Source: Mycobacteriales bacterium
GTDB lineage: Bacteria > Actinomycetota > Actinomycetes > DATLTS01
Direction: 5' to 3'
NCBI GenBank assembly: GCA_035533475.1
Contig: DATLTS010000022.1
Location: 1-53,151 of the forward strand
DNA: 53,151 nt
Shown: positions 1 to 8,160 of the stretch, piece after piece
Layout: each line of letters starts with the position of its first letter
How positions within the stretch are numbered: position 1 is the first letter of the stretch
The notes under the pieces: generated by a model
What the model saw: only the letters and a program-made list of their open reading frames with translations
The model's database searches: none
Told to the model about the DNA's origin: nothing
Program-made: the position numbers and the translations under genes

Positions 1-235
1 TCCCGGGAAAGCAGGGCGCGGTGGCGGTGGGGATTCCACGGTTGGTTGCGACTGAAGCCGTCCCGGATGGCCCGTCGCGTTGGGGGTGTTGACCCGGCCG
101 TAGCGCCTGCGATCGGCACCAGGGAGGTCCGCGACACCGGACGGGACGTTTCGCCCGCTCTATAACGGCGCGCTCTCGTGCACCGACAGCTTGATCCACT
201 CAGAGTGCCGGCGTGATTATCCGGCGCTCGCGTTC
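1..235. other. no gene recognised
   Basis: I see no convincing coding frame, RNA gene or repeat here. It is the GC-rich upstream region of the XRE regulator gene. A gene entering from the left edge cannot be excluded. Confidence 0.4.
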
Positions 236-253
236 GATAGCGAATGCGCTATC
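236..253 (+). promoter_or_regulatory. inverted repeat over the promoter of the XRE gene (candidate autoregulatory operator)
   Basis: GATAGCG (236-242) and CGCTATC (247-253) are perfect arms around AATG. The right arm overlaps TATCAT (250-255), a plausible -10 box that would place the transcript start at about the GTG codon at 262. An XRE protein binding here would repress its own gene. A related palindrome, CGCTA-TCAG-TAGCG, occurs at 869-882. The binding itself is inference. Confidence 0.45.
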
Positions 254-261
254 ATACAGTC

Positions 262-597
262 GTGGCGGAGATGGGTCCCAGCCGGCTGGAGGCGAGTCAG
301 CGGTTAGCCGGCAACTTGCTGCGGCTGGCCCGGCTGCGCCGCGGATTGACCCAGCGGCAGCTCGCGGATCTCGCCAGCGTGCCGCAGTCCACGATCGGGC
401 GGATCGAGACCTACCGGCAGCAGCCGACCCTGCCGTTGCTGGCCAAGTTGTTGGCGGCGGCGGATCTGGAGTTGCGGACCCGGATCGAGGACTACGACCG
501 CCACGACGACGTGTTGGACGCGGAGCTGGCCCGGATGAGCGAGGCGCAGCGTCGTCGGCTGCGTCGGGCGCAGGACCGGTTCGCCGCGGCCCGGTAG
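262..597 (+). CDS. XRE-family helix-turn-helix regulator, antitoxin-like
   Basis: A small protein of about 111 residues with a lambda-repressor-type helix-turn-helix in its first half; LTQRQLADL and VPQSTIGRIE mark the two helices. The C-terminal half is charged (RMSEAQRRRLRRAQDRF). I chose the GTG at 262 because the ATG at 244 lies inside the palindrome and upstream of the predicted transcript start; starting at 244 adds six residues. The stop codon overlaps the start of a nucleotidyltransferase-like frame (TAGTG). This arrangement is typical of two-gene toxin-antitoxin or abortive-infection modules, with this protein as antitoxin and autorepressor. The family call is firm; the antitoxin role rests on the neighbour. 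Confidence 0.75.
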   Translation: MAEMGPSRLEASQRLAGNLLRLARLRRGLTQRQLADLASVPQSTIGRIETYRQQPTLPLLAKLLAAADLELRTRIEDYDRHDDVLDAELARMSEAQRRRLRRAQDRFAAAR

Positions 598-821
598 TGG
601 TCAACGAGTTGGATCCGGAGCGGCTGCTCGCGGTCTTGGTCGACGAGGGAGTCGAGTTTGTGTTCGTGGGCGGCTACGCCGCGCTGGTGCATGGGTCGAG
701 CCAGCCGACTCAGGACGTCGACATCACGCCGTCCAGCACGGCGAACAATCTGAGCCGGCTCACGCGGGGCTGCTCCACACGGTGCCGACCCAGGCGGAGC
801 CCGACACCGTGCTACCGCTAA
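597..821 (+). pseudogene. truncated nucleotidyltransferase-fold (DUF6036-like) toxin partner
   Basis: Read from the GTG at 597, the first about 50 residues look like the start of a minimal nucleotidyltransferase: FVFVGGYAALVHG is the usual GG-A-HG segment and TQDVDITPS holds the DVD metal-binding acidic pair. After NLSRLT the frame turns into arginine-rich residues and stops, giving about 74 residues where such proteins are usually well over 150. The other forward frame downstream reads LLHTVP, a piece that would fit later in this fold, so an internal deletion plus frame change is likely. The module has probably lost its toxin activity. Confidence 0.55.
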
Positions 822-868
822 CCGCTAATGGTAGCGTTGAGATACCGCTCACTGGAGCTTTAGCTATC

Positions 869-882
869 CGCTATCAGTAGCG
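869..882 (+). promoter_or_regulatory. inverted repeat upstream of the DUF4143 ATPase
   Basis: CGCTA-TCAG-TAGCG is a perfect 5-bp inverted repeat sharing the GCTA/TAGC core with the palindrome at 236-253. TACTAT at 883-888 could be a -10 box for the ATPase gene at 972. The same XRE protein might bind both sites; this is inference only. Confidence 0.3.
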
Positions 883-971
883 TACTATTCCCTTGAAACG
901 TAGCGTCCAGGGGTCCATGCCTGATTGCTGGGGCTTGCGCCCTGGCCTGACCGCGATGAAGGAGCTCCCCG

Positions 972-2273
972 GTGACCCACCCGCAGCTGCCTCCAGCTGA
1001 TTTCACCTCCGGGTACGTGCCCCGCGTTATCGACGACGAGCTGGACGAGCTGCTCCCGCAGCTGCCTGCAGTACTCCTCGACGGGCCCAAGGCCGTGGGC
1101 AAGACCGCCACCGCGTCCCAACGTGCTCGCACCGTCTGGCGGCTGGACCGGCCGGAGGAACGCGAGATCGCCGAGGCAGACAGTGAACTGGTCTTGACGG
1201 GCGACCGACCCGTGCTCATCGACGAGTGGCAACGGGTGCCCGCGGTCTGGGAGGCGGTCAGGCGCGCGGTCGACGCGTCCCCGCTCGGTGGGCAGTACCT
1301 CCTCACCGGTTCCGCTCCGTCCGGCGGCACGCACTCTGGCGCCGGGCGGATCAGCGCACTGCGACTCCGCCCGCTCACGCTCCCCGAGCGCGGTGTGGTG
1401 CGACCGTCGGTGAGCTTGCGGACGCTGCTCGCCGGTGAGGTCGCCGAGGTAGCCGGCGCCTCGGCCGTGCGCGTGGCGAACTACACAGACCTCATACTCG
1501 GCTCGGGCTTTCCCGGCTTCCAGGGCCTGGCCGGTCGGGCGCTGACAGCGCAGCTCGACGGCTACGTGGACCGCATCGTGGATACGGACTTGGAGGAGGC
1601 CGGACTGAAGGTTCGCCGGCCCACCACCGTCCGGGCATGGCTGCGTGCCTACGCCGCCGCGACCGCGACCACCAGCTCATGGGAGACGATCCGCAACGCG
1701 GCAACCGGTGGGATGCACGACAAGCCCGCGAGAACGACGACGCTTCCGTATATCGACGCGTTGACCCGGCTTCGCATCCTCGACGAGGTGGACCCGTGGC
1801 TGCCCGGGAACAACCGCTTCAAGCGCTTGGCGCAGGCGGCCAAGCACCACCTCGCCGACCCTGCGCTTGCCTGCCGGCTCGCGGACGTCAGCCGAGCCGA
1901 CTTGCTCCGCGGGCGGGGCGGGGCAGTCGCGATCCCGCGGAACGGAACGTTCCTTGGCGCCTTGTTCGAGTCGCTGACCGCCCTGTCGGTGCGGGTCTTC
2001 GCCCAGGCAGCAGATGCTCGCGTCGCGCACCTGCGGACCCGCGACGGTGATCACGAGGTAGACCTGATCGTCGAACGCAACGACGGCCGGGTGCTAGCCA
2101 TCGAGACGAAGCTGTCCGCGACGGTGAGCGACCGGGACGTCCGACACCTCCGCTGGCTCCGAAACGTCATCGGTGACCAACTCCTCGACGCCGCAGTCGT
2201 CACGACGGGCTCGCACGCCTACCGCCGCTCCGACGGGATAGCGGTCCTGCCCCTCGGCGTGCTCGGCCCCTGA
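972..2273 (+). CDS. AAA-family ATPase with C-terminal DUF4143 domain
   Basis: A 433-residue protein. Near residue 43 GPKAVGKT is the Walker A motif and near residue 83 VLIDEWQ is the Walker B motif, as in the AAA_14 family. The C-terminal half carries the DUF4143 region, ending in a nuclease-like segment (DHEVDLIVE, then IETKLSA) that resembles a PD-(D/E)XK core with E-V-D and E-x-K. A good Shine-Dalgarno, AAGGAG, precedes the GTG start. These standalone ATPases are scattered in bacteria and often sit near toxin-antitoxin genes, but their role is poorly known. The family is clear; the function is not. Confidence 0.85.
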   Translation: MTHPQLPPADFTSGYVPRVIDDELDELLPQLPAVLLDGPKAVGKTATASQRARTVWRLDRPEEREIAEADSELVLTGDRPVLIDEWQRVPAVWEAVRRAVDASPLGGQYLLTGSAPSGGTHSGAGRISALRLRPLTLPERGVVRPSVSLRTLLAGEVAEVAGASAVRVANYTDLILGSGFPGFQGLAGRALTAQLDGYVDRIVDTDLEEAGLKVRRPTTVRAWLRAYAAATATTSSWETIRNAATGGMHDKPARTTTLPYIDALTRLRILDEVDPWLPGNNRFKRLAQAAKHHLADPALACRLADVSRADLLRGRGGAVAIPRNGTFLGALFESLTALSVRVFAQAADARVAHLRTRDGDHEVDLIVERNDGRVLAIETKLSATVSDRDVRHLRWLRNVIGDQLLDAAVVTTGSHAYRRSDGIAVLPLGVLGP

Positions 2274-2276
2274 CAA

Positions 2277-2290
2277 CCCTGCCGGCAGGG
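2277..2290 (+). terminator. GC palindrome after the ATPase stop codon, possible terminator
   Basis: CCCTGCCGGCAGGG is a perfect 14-bp palindrome starting 4 bp after the TGA of the ATPase gene. There is no T tract, so it would be at best a weak, actinobacterial-type terminator. Confidence 0.3.
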
Positions 2291-2670
2291 CCAACGTCCC
2301 TGCGGGTCCACCTCGCCCGCCGGCGCTACCTCCCGCACTCCCGATACGACGACGCCCCCAGGTGGGGCGGATTCGGCAAGGAGCAGCACCGCAGAAGTGG
2401 GGGGCCAAAACGTGATCGTCTTTGCGGGTCTGCTCGAAAGCTACCTTCAAGATCACATAACGCTCAGCCGGCCTCCGGTTCGAGGATGCTGTCGACCCGG
2501 GGAGCGCTCCGATCAACGGCGCGGTCGTTTACTCACACCTGCCGTTCCCAAGCTGGCGGATGGGCCGACACCCCCGGACCCGCCCCTCCCCGTGCCCCCT
2601 TCCGCGCGGTGAGTGGGCGTTCGTGCCGGGGCAAACCGCCCACTCGGAGCCTGGGCGATCAGCCGATTCG

Positions 2671-2716
2671 CCCACTCGGCGTCCGGCGTCCGCCCCACTC
2701 GGCGTCCGGCGTCCGC
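2671..2716. repeat. two perfect 23-bp tandem copies
   Basis: Two adjacent identical units begin at 2671 and 2694, each starting CCCACTCGGCGTCC. A shorter GCCCACTCGG copy lies at 2638-2647. There are no unique spacers, so this is not a CRISPR. It is most likely local slippage or duplication. Confidence 0.7.
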
Positions 2717-2766
2717 CCCGCCCCGCCCGGCCCGGCCCAGCCCGGCCCGACCCGGGGACTGCCCCC

Positions 2767-4419
2767 TCAACGCCGCCGACTCGGCCGCACGTTGCGGCTG
2801 GAGAGCACGACCCGGGCGATCAGCGCCAGCCCGCACAACGCGGCCCCGATGAACACGCCGAGCGCGATGCTCGAGGTCCGCCCGCCGGTGGTCCGGGCGA
2901 GCACCGCCGTCCCCAGGATGATCGCGGCGAGCACCAGCCCGGCGGCCGCGACGTTCGCCAGCTTGTGCAGCCCCTTGAGGAACTCGACCTCGTCGAACGC
3001 CTGCACCCGCAGCTCGAAGTGCCCGCTGCCGAGGGCGTCCATCGCCCGGTTGACCCGGCCGGGGAGGGCCTCGGCGAACTCCCGGGTCTCGAGCAGGCCG
3101 CCGAGCAGGCGGCTCGGGGTGGTCTTCATCCCCTGGGTGAGGATCTCGGCGGTGTGCTTGCGCAGCGCCACCTCCGGCGCGAAGTCCGGGTCGAGGGTGA
3201 CCGCGACCTGGTCGAGGTTCAGCAGCACCTTCCCGAGCATGGACAGCTCCGGGGCCGGTCGCAACCCGGCCTCCGCGGAGGCCCGGGCCAGCTCGAGGAC
3301 CGCGGTGCCGGCCGGAAGCGACGGGCCCCCGGACACGGCGACGCGCGCCACGATGTCCGCAACCGCCCGGCCGAACGCCGCCTCGTCGTAGTCGTCCAGC
3401 TCGGTGCCGAGCTGCGCGAGCATCCGGGCCACCTCGTCGGAGCGGCCGTCGGCGAGCCCGACGAACATCTTGACCAGCCGCTCCCGCAGCCCGGGGGCGA
3501 TCCGCGCCACCTGCCCGAGGTCGATGAGGGCGAGCCGGCCGTCGGTGGTGACCAGCACGTTCCCGGGGTGCGGGTCGGCATGGAAGACGCCCGCGGCGAG
3601 CACCTGGGTGAGGTACCCGCGAAACAGCGCATCCGCGAGCCCGGCGCCGTCGAGGTCGAGCCGGCCGAGCGGGGAGATGTCGGTGACCTTCCGGCCGTCG
3701 ATGTAGTCCATCGTCAGCACCCGTCCGGTCGACAGGTCGTCGTAGGAGCGCGGCACGACGAGCCGGGGATGCTCGGCGAGGATCTCGCCGATCGAGGCGA
3801 GGTTCGCCGCCTCCCGCCGGTAGTCCAGCTCCCCGAGCATCGCCACCCGGAAGTGGGTGACCAGTTCGGCAAGGGCATAACGTCGACCGCGGTCGGTGTG
3901 CTCGTCGAGGAAAGTCGCGATCTGCTCCACCGCTTCGAGATCTTCAACGACCTGGCGGCGGATCCCGGGGCGCTGCACCTTCACCGCGACCAGCCGGTTC
4001 CCGCGCAGCGTCGCGCGGTGCACCTGACCGAGGGAGGCCGCCGCCAGCGGCTGCGGGTCGAAGTCCTCGAAGACCCGGGACAGCCGGACCGCGAGCTCCG
4101 TCTCGATGATCTCCTCGACCTCGGCGAAGCCGAACGGGGCGACGTCGTCCTGGAGCCGGGCCAGCGCATCGATGTAGGTGCCCGGCAGCAGGTCGACCCG
4201 GGACGCGAGCAGCTGCCCGAGCTTGACGAAGGTCGGCCCCATCGCCTCCAGCTCGTTGGCGAGCGCCTCCGCGTCGGCCTGCTGCCCCGGCGCGTCGGTC
4301 TCGTCGAGGATCTGGTCGAGACCCTGCGCGCGGACCAGTCCAGGACGGGCGTGGCGGAGCAGCAGCCCGGCGATCTGCCGGTAGCGGCGCAGGTGGGCGG
4401 GGTGCAAAGCGAGGGCCAT
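2767..4419 (-). CDS. AarF/ABC1/UbiB-family atypical protein kinase-like protein
   Basis: A 550-residue protein of the UbiB/ABC1 family, whose members support isoprenoid quinone synthesis or lipid homeostasis at the membrane. The family signature KxGQ is present as MGPTFVKLGQLLASR near residue 60, followed by AAASLGQVHRA (the alanine-rich nucleotide loop), AVKVQRPG (VAIK-type lysine), FHADPHPGN (catalytic loop) and LIDLGQV (DFG-like). Two hydrophobic segments lie at the C terminus (AAAGLVLAAIILGTAVLA and a second one after TSSIALGV), so it is membrane-anchored. The ATG at 4419 lies 42 bp from a divergent glycosyltransferase gene, so the two probably share a promoter region. Whether it acts in menaquinone synthesis here is unknown. 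Confidence 0.9.
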   Translation of the reverse strand: MALALHPAHLRRYRQIAGLLLRHARPGLVRAQGLDQILDETDAPGQQADAEALANELEAMGPTFVKLGQLLASRVDLLPGTYIDALARLQDDVAPFGFAEVEEIIETELAVRLSRVFEDFDPQPLAAASLGQVHRATLRGNRLVAVKVQRPGIRRQVVEDLEAVEQIATFLDEHTDRGRRYALAELVTHFRVAMLGELDYRREAANLASIGEILAEHPRLVVPRSYDDLSTGRVLTMDYIDGRKVTDISPLGRLDLDGAGLADALFRGYLTQVLAAGVFHADPHPGNVLVTTDGRLALIDLGQVARIAPGLRERLVKMFVGLADGRSDEVARMLAQLGTELDDYDEAAFGRAVADIVARVAVSGGPSLPAGTAVLELARASAEAGLRPAPELSMLGKVLLNLDQVAVTLDPDFAPEVALRKHTAEILTQGMKTTPSRLLGGLLETREFAEALPGRVNRAMDALGSGHFELRVQAFDEVEFLKGLHKLANVAAAGLVLAAIILGTAVLARTTGGRTSSIALGVFIGAALCGLALIARVVLSSRNVRPSRRR

Positions 4420-4461
4420 GCTCGGTCTATGCCCCGCCCGGCGGCAGGCTACCGTCGCCGG

Positions 4462-5583
4462 GTGAACGACCGGCTCGATGTCGTCGTCCTGCACGGGGCG
4501 ATCTGGGCGGAGCTGGAGACGGCCGCACTGCGCTGGCGGTTCGTCGCCCCCCGCCTGCTTTCGCTCGGCCTCGCCGAGCGGGTCACCGTCGTCGACTTCC
4601 CGCACTTCCGGCGCCGGGCGATGCTCGACCCGAGGTTCCCGCTGGTCCGGGAGCTGGGTCGGGACGCCACCGGGTTCCGGGTGCTCGACGCCACCGTCCC
4701 GGGTGGCGACCGGCCCAGGCCGGTCGATCGGGTCGGCTGGGCGAGGGTCGGCCGAGCCATCGCCGCGGCGCTCGGCCCGGCGGCGGGTCGGCGGATCGCC
4801 ATCTCGGCGAGCCCGCTGTGGGTGCCGGTGCTGGCCCATCTCGACGTCGACCGGCGCGGCTTCGACGCCGAAGACGACTGGCGCTGCTACGACGGGGTGG
4901 CCCACCTGGCCGGCCGGGTCGGCGACGGTTACCGGCGGGCCGCCGGCCTCGATGCGGTGACCGCGAACTCGGGAGAGCTGGTCGCGCGGCTGTGGGCCGA
5001 CTTCGGCCTGGCCGTCACCCACGTCGGCAACGGGGTCGACCGCGGCGCGTTCGCCCACCCCGGCCCGCCCCCCGCCGGGCTGCCGGACCGCCCGTTCGCG
5101 GTCTACGTCGGAACGATCCAGTCCCGGGTCGATCTGGGGATGCTGGAGGCCGCCGCCCGCCGGCTCGGCGCGGAGCTGCCGGTCGTGCTCGCCGGTCCGG
5201 CCGGACCGGAGTTCACCGCCCGGCTCGACGCCGGACCGTGGACCTGGCTGGGCCCGGTGCCGCACGAGCAGGTCCCCGGACTGCTCGCCGCCGCCGCGGT
5301 CGGGTTGCTCCCGCACCGGCGGAACGCGTTCACCGACAGCATGGAGCCGCTCAAGCTGCTCGAGTACCTGGCCGCCGGCCTGCCGGTGGTGGCTTCCCGG
5401 GTGGCCGGCGTGAACGGATGGGGGCCGGCGGTGACCGTCGTCGACAGCGGCACGGAGATGGCCGACGCGGTGCGCGCCGCGGCGCAGGCCCCGCCCGACC
5501 CGGCCAGGTCCCGCCAGCTGGTCGCGGACCGCGATTGGGACGACGTCACCCGCCGGCTGCTCGCCCGGCACGCGGGGGGATGA
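4462..5583 (+). CDS. glycosyltransferase, GT-B fold
   Basis: About 373 residues. The first third has a Rossmann-like start (DVVVLHGAIW); the last third has the GT4/GT1-type donor-binding region (FAVYVGTIQSRVDL, then HRRNAFTDSMEPLKLLEYLAAGLPVVAS), in which the glutamate pair binds a nucleotide sugar. It probably adds one sugar to a lipid-linked surface glycan on the cytoplasmic side of the membrane. The GTG at 4462 gives a natural N terminus; an ATG at 4429 would add 11 arginine-rich residues. It opens a run of same-strand polysaccharide genes, followed after 4 bp by another glycosyltransferase. Donor and acceptor sugars cannot be told from sequence. Confidence 0.8.
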   Translation: MNDRLDVVVLHGAIWAELETAALRWRFVAPRLLSLGLAERVTVVDFPHFRRRAMLDPRFPLVRELGRDATGFRVLDATVPGGDRPRPVDRVGWARVGRAIAAALGPAAGRRIAISASPLWVPVLAHLDVDRRGFDAEDDWRCYDGVAHLAGRVGDGYRRAAGLDAVTANSGELVARLWADFGLAVTHVGNGVDRGAFAHPGPPPAGLPDRPFAVYVGTIQSRVDLGMLEAAARRLGAELPVVLAGPAGPEFTARLDAGPWTWLGPVPHEQVPGLLAAAAVGLLPHRRNAFTDSMEPLKLLEYLAAGLPVVASRVAGVNGWGPAVTVVDSGTEMADAVRAAAQAPPDPARSRQLVADRDWDDVTRRLLARHAGG

Positions 5584-5587
5584 CCGG

Positions 5588-6718
5588 GTGCGGCCGGTCG
5601 TCTGGGTGACCTCCGAGGCGAGCCCCCAACCCCGCTCCGGCGGGACGATCCGCACCCAGCGGCTGCTCGCCGCGCTGGCCTCCGCGACCCCGGTCGACCT
5701 CGTCGTGATCGGCGACGAGGTCGACGCCGACGCCCTCGCCGCAGCCACCGGCGCCGCCTCGGTCCGCTGGTTCCCGACCCTGCGGGCCCCGGTCAACCGC
5801 CCGGTCGCCGCGCGACACGGCTGGCCCGTGCCGACCGCCCGCTGCTGGCACCCGGCCGCGGTCCGCCTGGTCCGCGGGCTTCAGGCCGGCCGGCTCACCG
5901 TCGTCGAGCACTCCGCGCTGGCCCCCTACCGGCCGCTGCTCGGTCCCTACGTCTTCCACCTACAGAACGCCGAGGCCGCCCGGCTGGCCAGCCTGCCGGC
6001 GCCGGCCGGCCGGTGGCGGCGGGTCGAGCGGCGCTGGGACATCGCCCGGATGCGCCGGCTCGAACGGGCCGCCGCCGGCGACCCGCGGGCCCGCACCGTC
6101 GTGGTCAGCGAGATCGACGCGGCACTGGTCGGGGCCGGGGCCGCCACGGTGATCGCGAACGGCACCGACCTTCCGGCGAACCCGCCGCCCCCGCCGCCGG
6201 GAGCGGATCCGCTGTTCGTCGGCAGCCTCGACTACCCGCCGAACCGCGACGGGCTGGCCTGGTTCGCCGAGGCGGTCTGGCCGCTGCTCGGGCCCGACCG
6301 GCGGCCGGTCACCGTCGTCGGCCGGGGCGGCCCGGCGGCCCTCGGCTCGCTGGCCCGCCATCCCGCGCTGCGGGTCGTCGGCGAGGTCCCCGACGTCGGG
6401 CCGCACCTCGCCGGCGCCGGGTGCGTCGTCGTGCCCCTGCACGCCGGTTCCGGCAGCCGGCTCAAGGTGCTCGAGGCGCTGGCCTGGGCCCGTCCGGTCG
6501 TGTCGACCACGAAGGGCGTCGAGGGGATCCCCGACGCCGAGGGGGTGCTGCTCGCCGACCGGCCGGTCGACTTCGCGGCGGCGCTGACCCGGCTGCGCGC
6601 CGACCCGGGGCTCGCCGGTGCGCTCGGCTCGGGGGGCCGGCGGGTCGCCGAACGCTACGCGTGGCCGAGCCTGGCCGCGCGCTTCGTCGGGGTGTGCGCC
6701 GAGCTGCCCGGCGGGTGA
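5588..6718 (+). CDS. glycosyltransferase family 4
   Basis: A 376-residue GT-B glycosyltransferase. The N terminus WVTSEASPQPRSGGTIRT contains the acceptor-side loop with the glycine pair, and the C-terminal half has DPLFVGSLDYPPNRDG followed by VVVPLHAGSGSRLKVLEALA, the GT4 donor-sugar motif with the S-R-K-E pattern. HLQNAEA in the middle is shared with the second half of the fused glycosyltransferase downstream, so the two are paralogues. The start is a GTG with GGGGGGA upstream. It is likely to be co-transcribed with the preceding glycosyltransferase and to act in the same glycan pathway. Confidence 0.85.
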   Translation: MRPVVWVTSEASPQPRSGGTIRTQRLLAALASATPVDLVVIGDEVDADALAAATGAASVRWFPTLRAPVNRPVAARHGWPVPTARCWHPAAVRLVRGLQAGRLTVVEHSALAPYRPLLGPYVFHLQNAEAARLASLPAPAGRWRRVERRWDIARMRRLERAAAGDPRARTVVVSEIDAALVGAGAATVIANGTDLPANPPPPPPGADPLFVGSLDYPPNRDGLAWFAEAVWPLLGPDRRPVTVVGRGGPAALGSLARHPALRVVGEVPDVGPHLAGAGCVVVPLHAGSGSRLKVLEALAWARPVVSTTKGVEGIPDAEGVLLADRPVDFAAALTRLRADPGLAGALGSGGRRVAERYAWPSLAARFVGVCAELPGG

Positions 6719-6793
6719 CCCGCGCGCCCCGGTTGCCGATGAGTTCACCCAATGTTTGCCTGCCGCAGCCCGGGGAGCTGGTATGCCTGGGGC

Positions 6794-7042
6794 ATGGCTA
6801 CTTCCCCCCAGACCGCCCTCCGCCGCTCCAGCCGGCTCGCCCTGCGGGTCGGGGCCGCCTCCGGCGTCGCCACCATGGGCTACCTCGGGGTGGCCCTGAG
6901 CTGGGTCGAAAGCCGACGCTGGACCTGGCGCTACGCCCGCGCGACCAGCGCCGCCCCGGCCTACCCCGCGGACCCCACCCACGCCCGCCGGACGCGCGGC
7001 AAGGCGGCGGCGAACCGGGCGGCCCGGCCGACCGGGCGCTGA
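6794..7042 (+). CDS. small membrane-associated hypothetical protein
   Basis: An 82-residue protein that I do not recognise. The ATG at 6794 gives MATSPQTALRRSSRLALRVG, then one moderately hydrophobic stretch (GAASGVATMGYLGVALSWV) that could be a single membrane segment, then a basic tail rich in Ala, Arg and Pro. It lies between a glycosyltransferase gene and the GDP-mannose dehydratase gene on the same strand. Codon use matches its neighbours. It could be a small partner of the glycan machinery, but nothing directly shows this. Confidence 0.5.
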   Translation: MATSPQTALRRSSRLALRVGAASGVATMGYLGVALSWVESRRWTWRYARATSAAPAYPADPTHARRTRGKAAANRAARPTGR

Positions 7043-7142
7043 CCCCGGCGGGCCGCTAGCGTGTCGTGACCGCCCGCGCCGTCGGGCACGGAAGACCGGG
7101 AGTCCGTCGTGTGCGGGTGTGCTGGGCCTCGGCCGGCCGCGG

Positions 7143-8147
7143 ATGCCTAGGGCGCTGGTCACCGGGATCACCGGGCAGGACGGGCTGTACCTCGCGGAGC
7201 TCCTCGTCGCGAAGGGCTACGACGTGTTCGGCCTGGTCCGCGGGCAGGGCAACCCGAAGCTCGCGAACGTCGAGCGGCTGGTCCCGCAGGTCCGGCTCGT
7301 CGAGGGGGATCTGCGCGACCTGCCGAGCCTGATCGGCGCGATGGAGGTCGCCCAGCCCGACGAGGTGTACAACCTCGGGGCGGTGAGCTTCGTCGGAACC
7401 TCGTGGCGGCGGGCGGAGCTGATCGGCGACGTCACCGGGATGGGAGCCCTGCGGGTCCTCGAGGCGGTTCGCGTGGTCTTCGGGAACGACCCCGGCCGGG
7501 TCCGGTGCTACCAGGCGTCCAGCTCGGAGATGTTCGGGAAGGCCCGCGAAGTGCCGCAGGTCGAGACGACGCCGTTCCACCCGCGGTCCCCGTACGGGGT
7601 GGCCAAGACCTACGGGCATTACATGGCCCTGAACTACCGCGAGTCCTACGGGATGTTCGCCTCCTGCGGGATCCTGTTCAACCACGAGAGCCCGCGGCGC
7701 CCGACCGAGTTCGTCACCCGCAAGGTGAGCCGCGGGGTGGCCCGGATCGCCCTCGGTCTGGACTCGACGATCAGTCTGGGGAACCTCGACGGCCGCCGGG
7801 ACTGGGGGTTCGCCGGCGACTACGTCGCCGCGATGTGGTCGATGCTCCAGCAACCCGCCCCCGGGGATTTCGTCGTGGCCACCGGTGTCACCCACTCGAT
7901 CCGCGATCTCATCGACGTCGCGTTCGCCCGGGTCGGCATCGAGGACTGGGGCCCGTTCGTCCGCCAGGACCCGTGCCTGTTCCGTCCCGCCGAGGTCGAG
8001 CTGCTCGTCGGGGACGCCGGGAAGGCCCGGGCGGAGCTGGGATGGGAACCGACGGTGGCTTTCCGCGAGCTCATCGCGATGATGGTCGACGCGGACCTGG
8101 CGGCCGAGCGCGCGCTGCTCGCCACGTCGCCGCGACTCGTCGAGTAG
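7143..8147 (+). CDS. gmd: GDP-mannose 4,6-dehydratase
   Basis: Converts GDP-D-mannose to GDP-4-keto-6-deoxy-D-mannose, the precursor of fucose, rhamnose and perosamine nucleotide sugars. The 334-residue protein has the NAD(P)-binding motif TGITGQDG at the N terminus, the SSSEMFG segment with the catalytic Ser/Glu region, and the active-site tyrosine in SPYGVAKTYGHYMA (Y-x-x-x-K). NHESPRR is another family hallmark. I chose the ATG at 7143 because MPRALVTG is the usual start; a GTG at 7119 would add 8 residues. It follows a small membrane-protein gene and precedes the fused glycosyltransferase. No fucose synthase or 4-aminotransferase is visible in the window, so the final 6-deoxysugar is unknown. 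Confidence 0.93.
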   Translation: MPRALVTGITGQDGLYLAELLVAKGYDVFGLVRGQGNPKLANVERLVPQVRLVEGDLRDLPSLIGAMEVAQPDEVYNLGAVSFVGTSWRRAELIGDVTGMGALRVLEAVRVVFGNDPGRVRCYQASSSEMFGKAREVPQVETTPFHPRSPYGVAKTYGHYMALNYRESYGMFASCGILFNHESPRRPTEFVTRKVSRGVARIALGLDSTISLGNLDGRRDWGFAGDYVAAMWSMLQQPAPGDFVVATGVTHSIRDLIDVAFARVGIEDWGPFVRQDPCLFRPAEVELLVGDAGKARAELGWEPTVAFRELIAMMVDADLAAERALLATSPRLVE

Positions 8148-8160
8148 CTGCGGAGACGTC

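Larger units (their letters stand above)
2274..2766. other. 493-bp intergenic region with palindrome, hairpin and tandem repeat
   Basis: No gene is convincing here; frames that exist have proline/arginine-rich content typical of GC-rich noncoding DNA. It contains a 14-bp palindrome just after the ATPase stop, an imperfect hairpin with GTGATC (2412-2417) and GATCAC (2451-2456) near its ends in a stretch of lower GC, a perfect 23-bp tandem duplication (2671-2716), and a GGCCC-rich run up to the end of the convergent kinase gene. Confidence 0.5.

Noticed and set aside
2671-2716. Tandem 23-bp repeat as a CRISPR
   Set aside because: The copies are adjacent with no spacers, and there are no cas genes.
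2560-4428. Long forward frame opposite the UbiB kinase gene
   Set aside because: It is the GC-rich mirror of a clearly recognisable kinase and has charged low-complexity content without motifs. Only the part after 4462 is real.
4420-5796. Upstream extension of the UbiB kinase frame on the minus strand
   Set aside because: It mirrors the forward glycosyltransferase genes; the kinase homology starts at ATG 4419.
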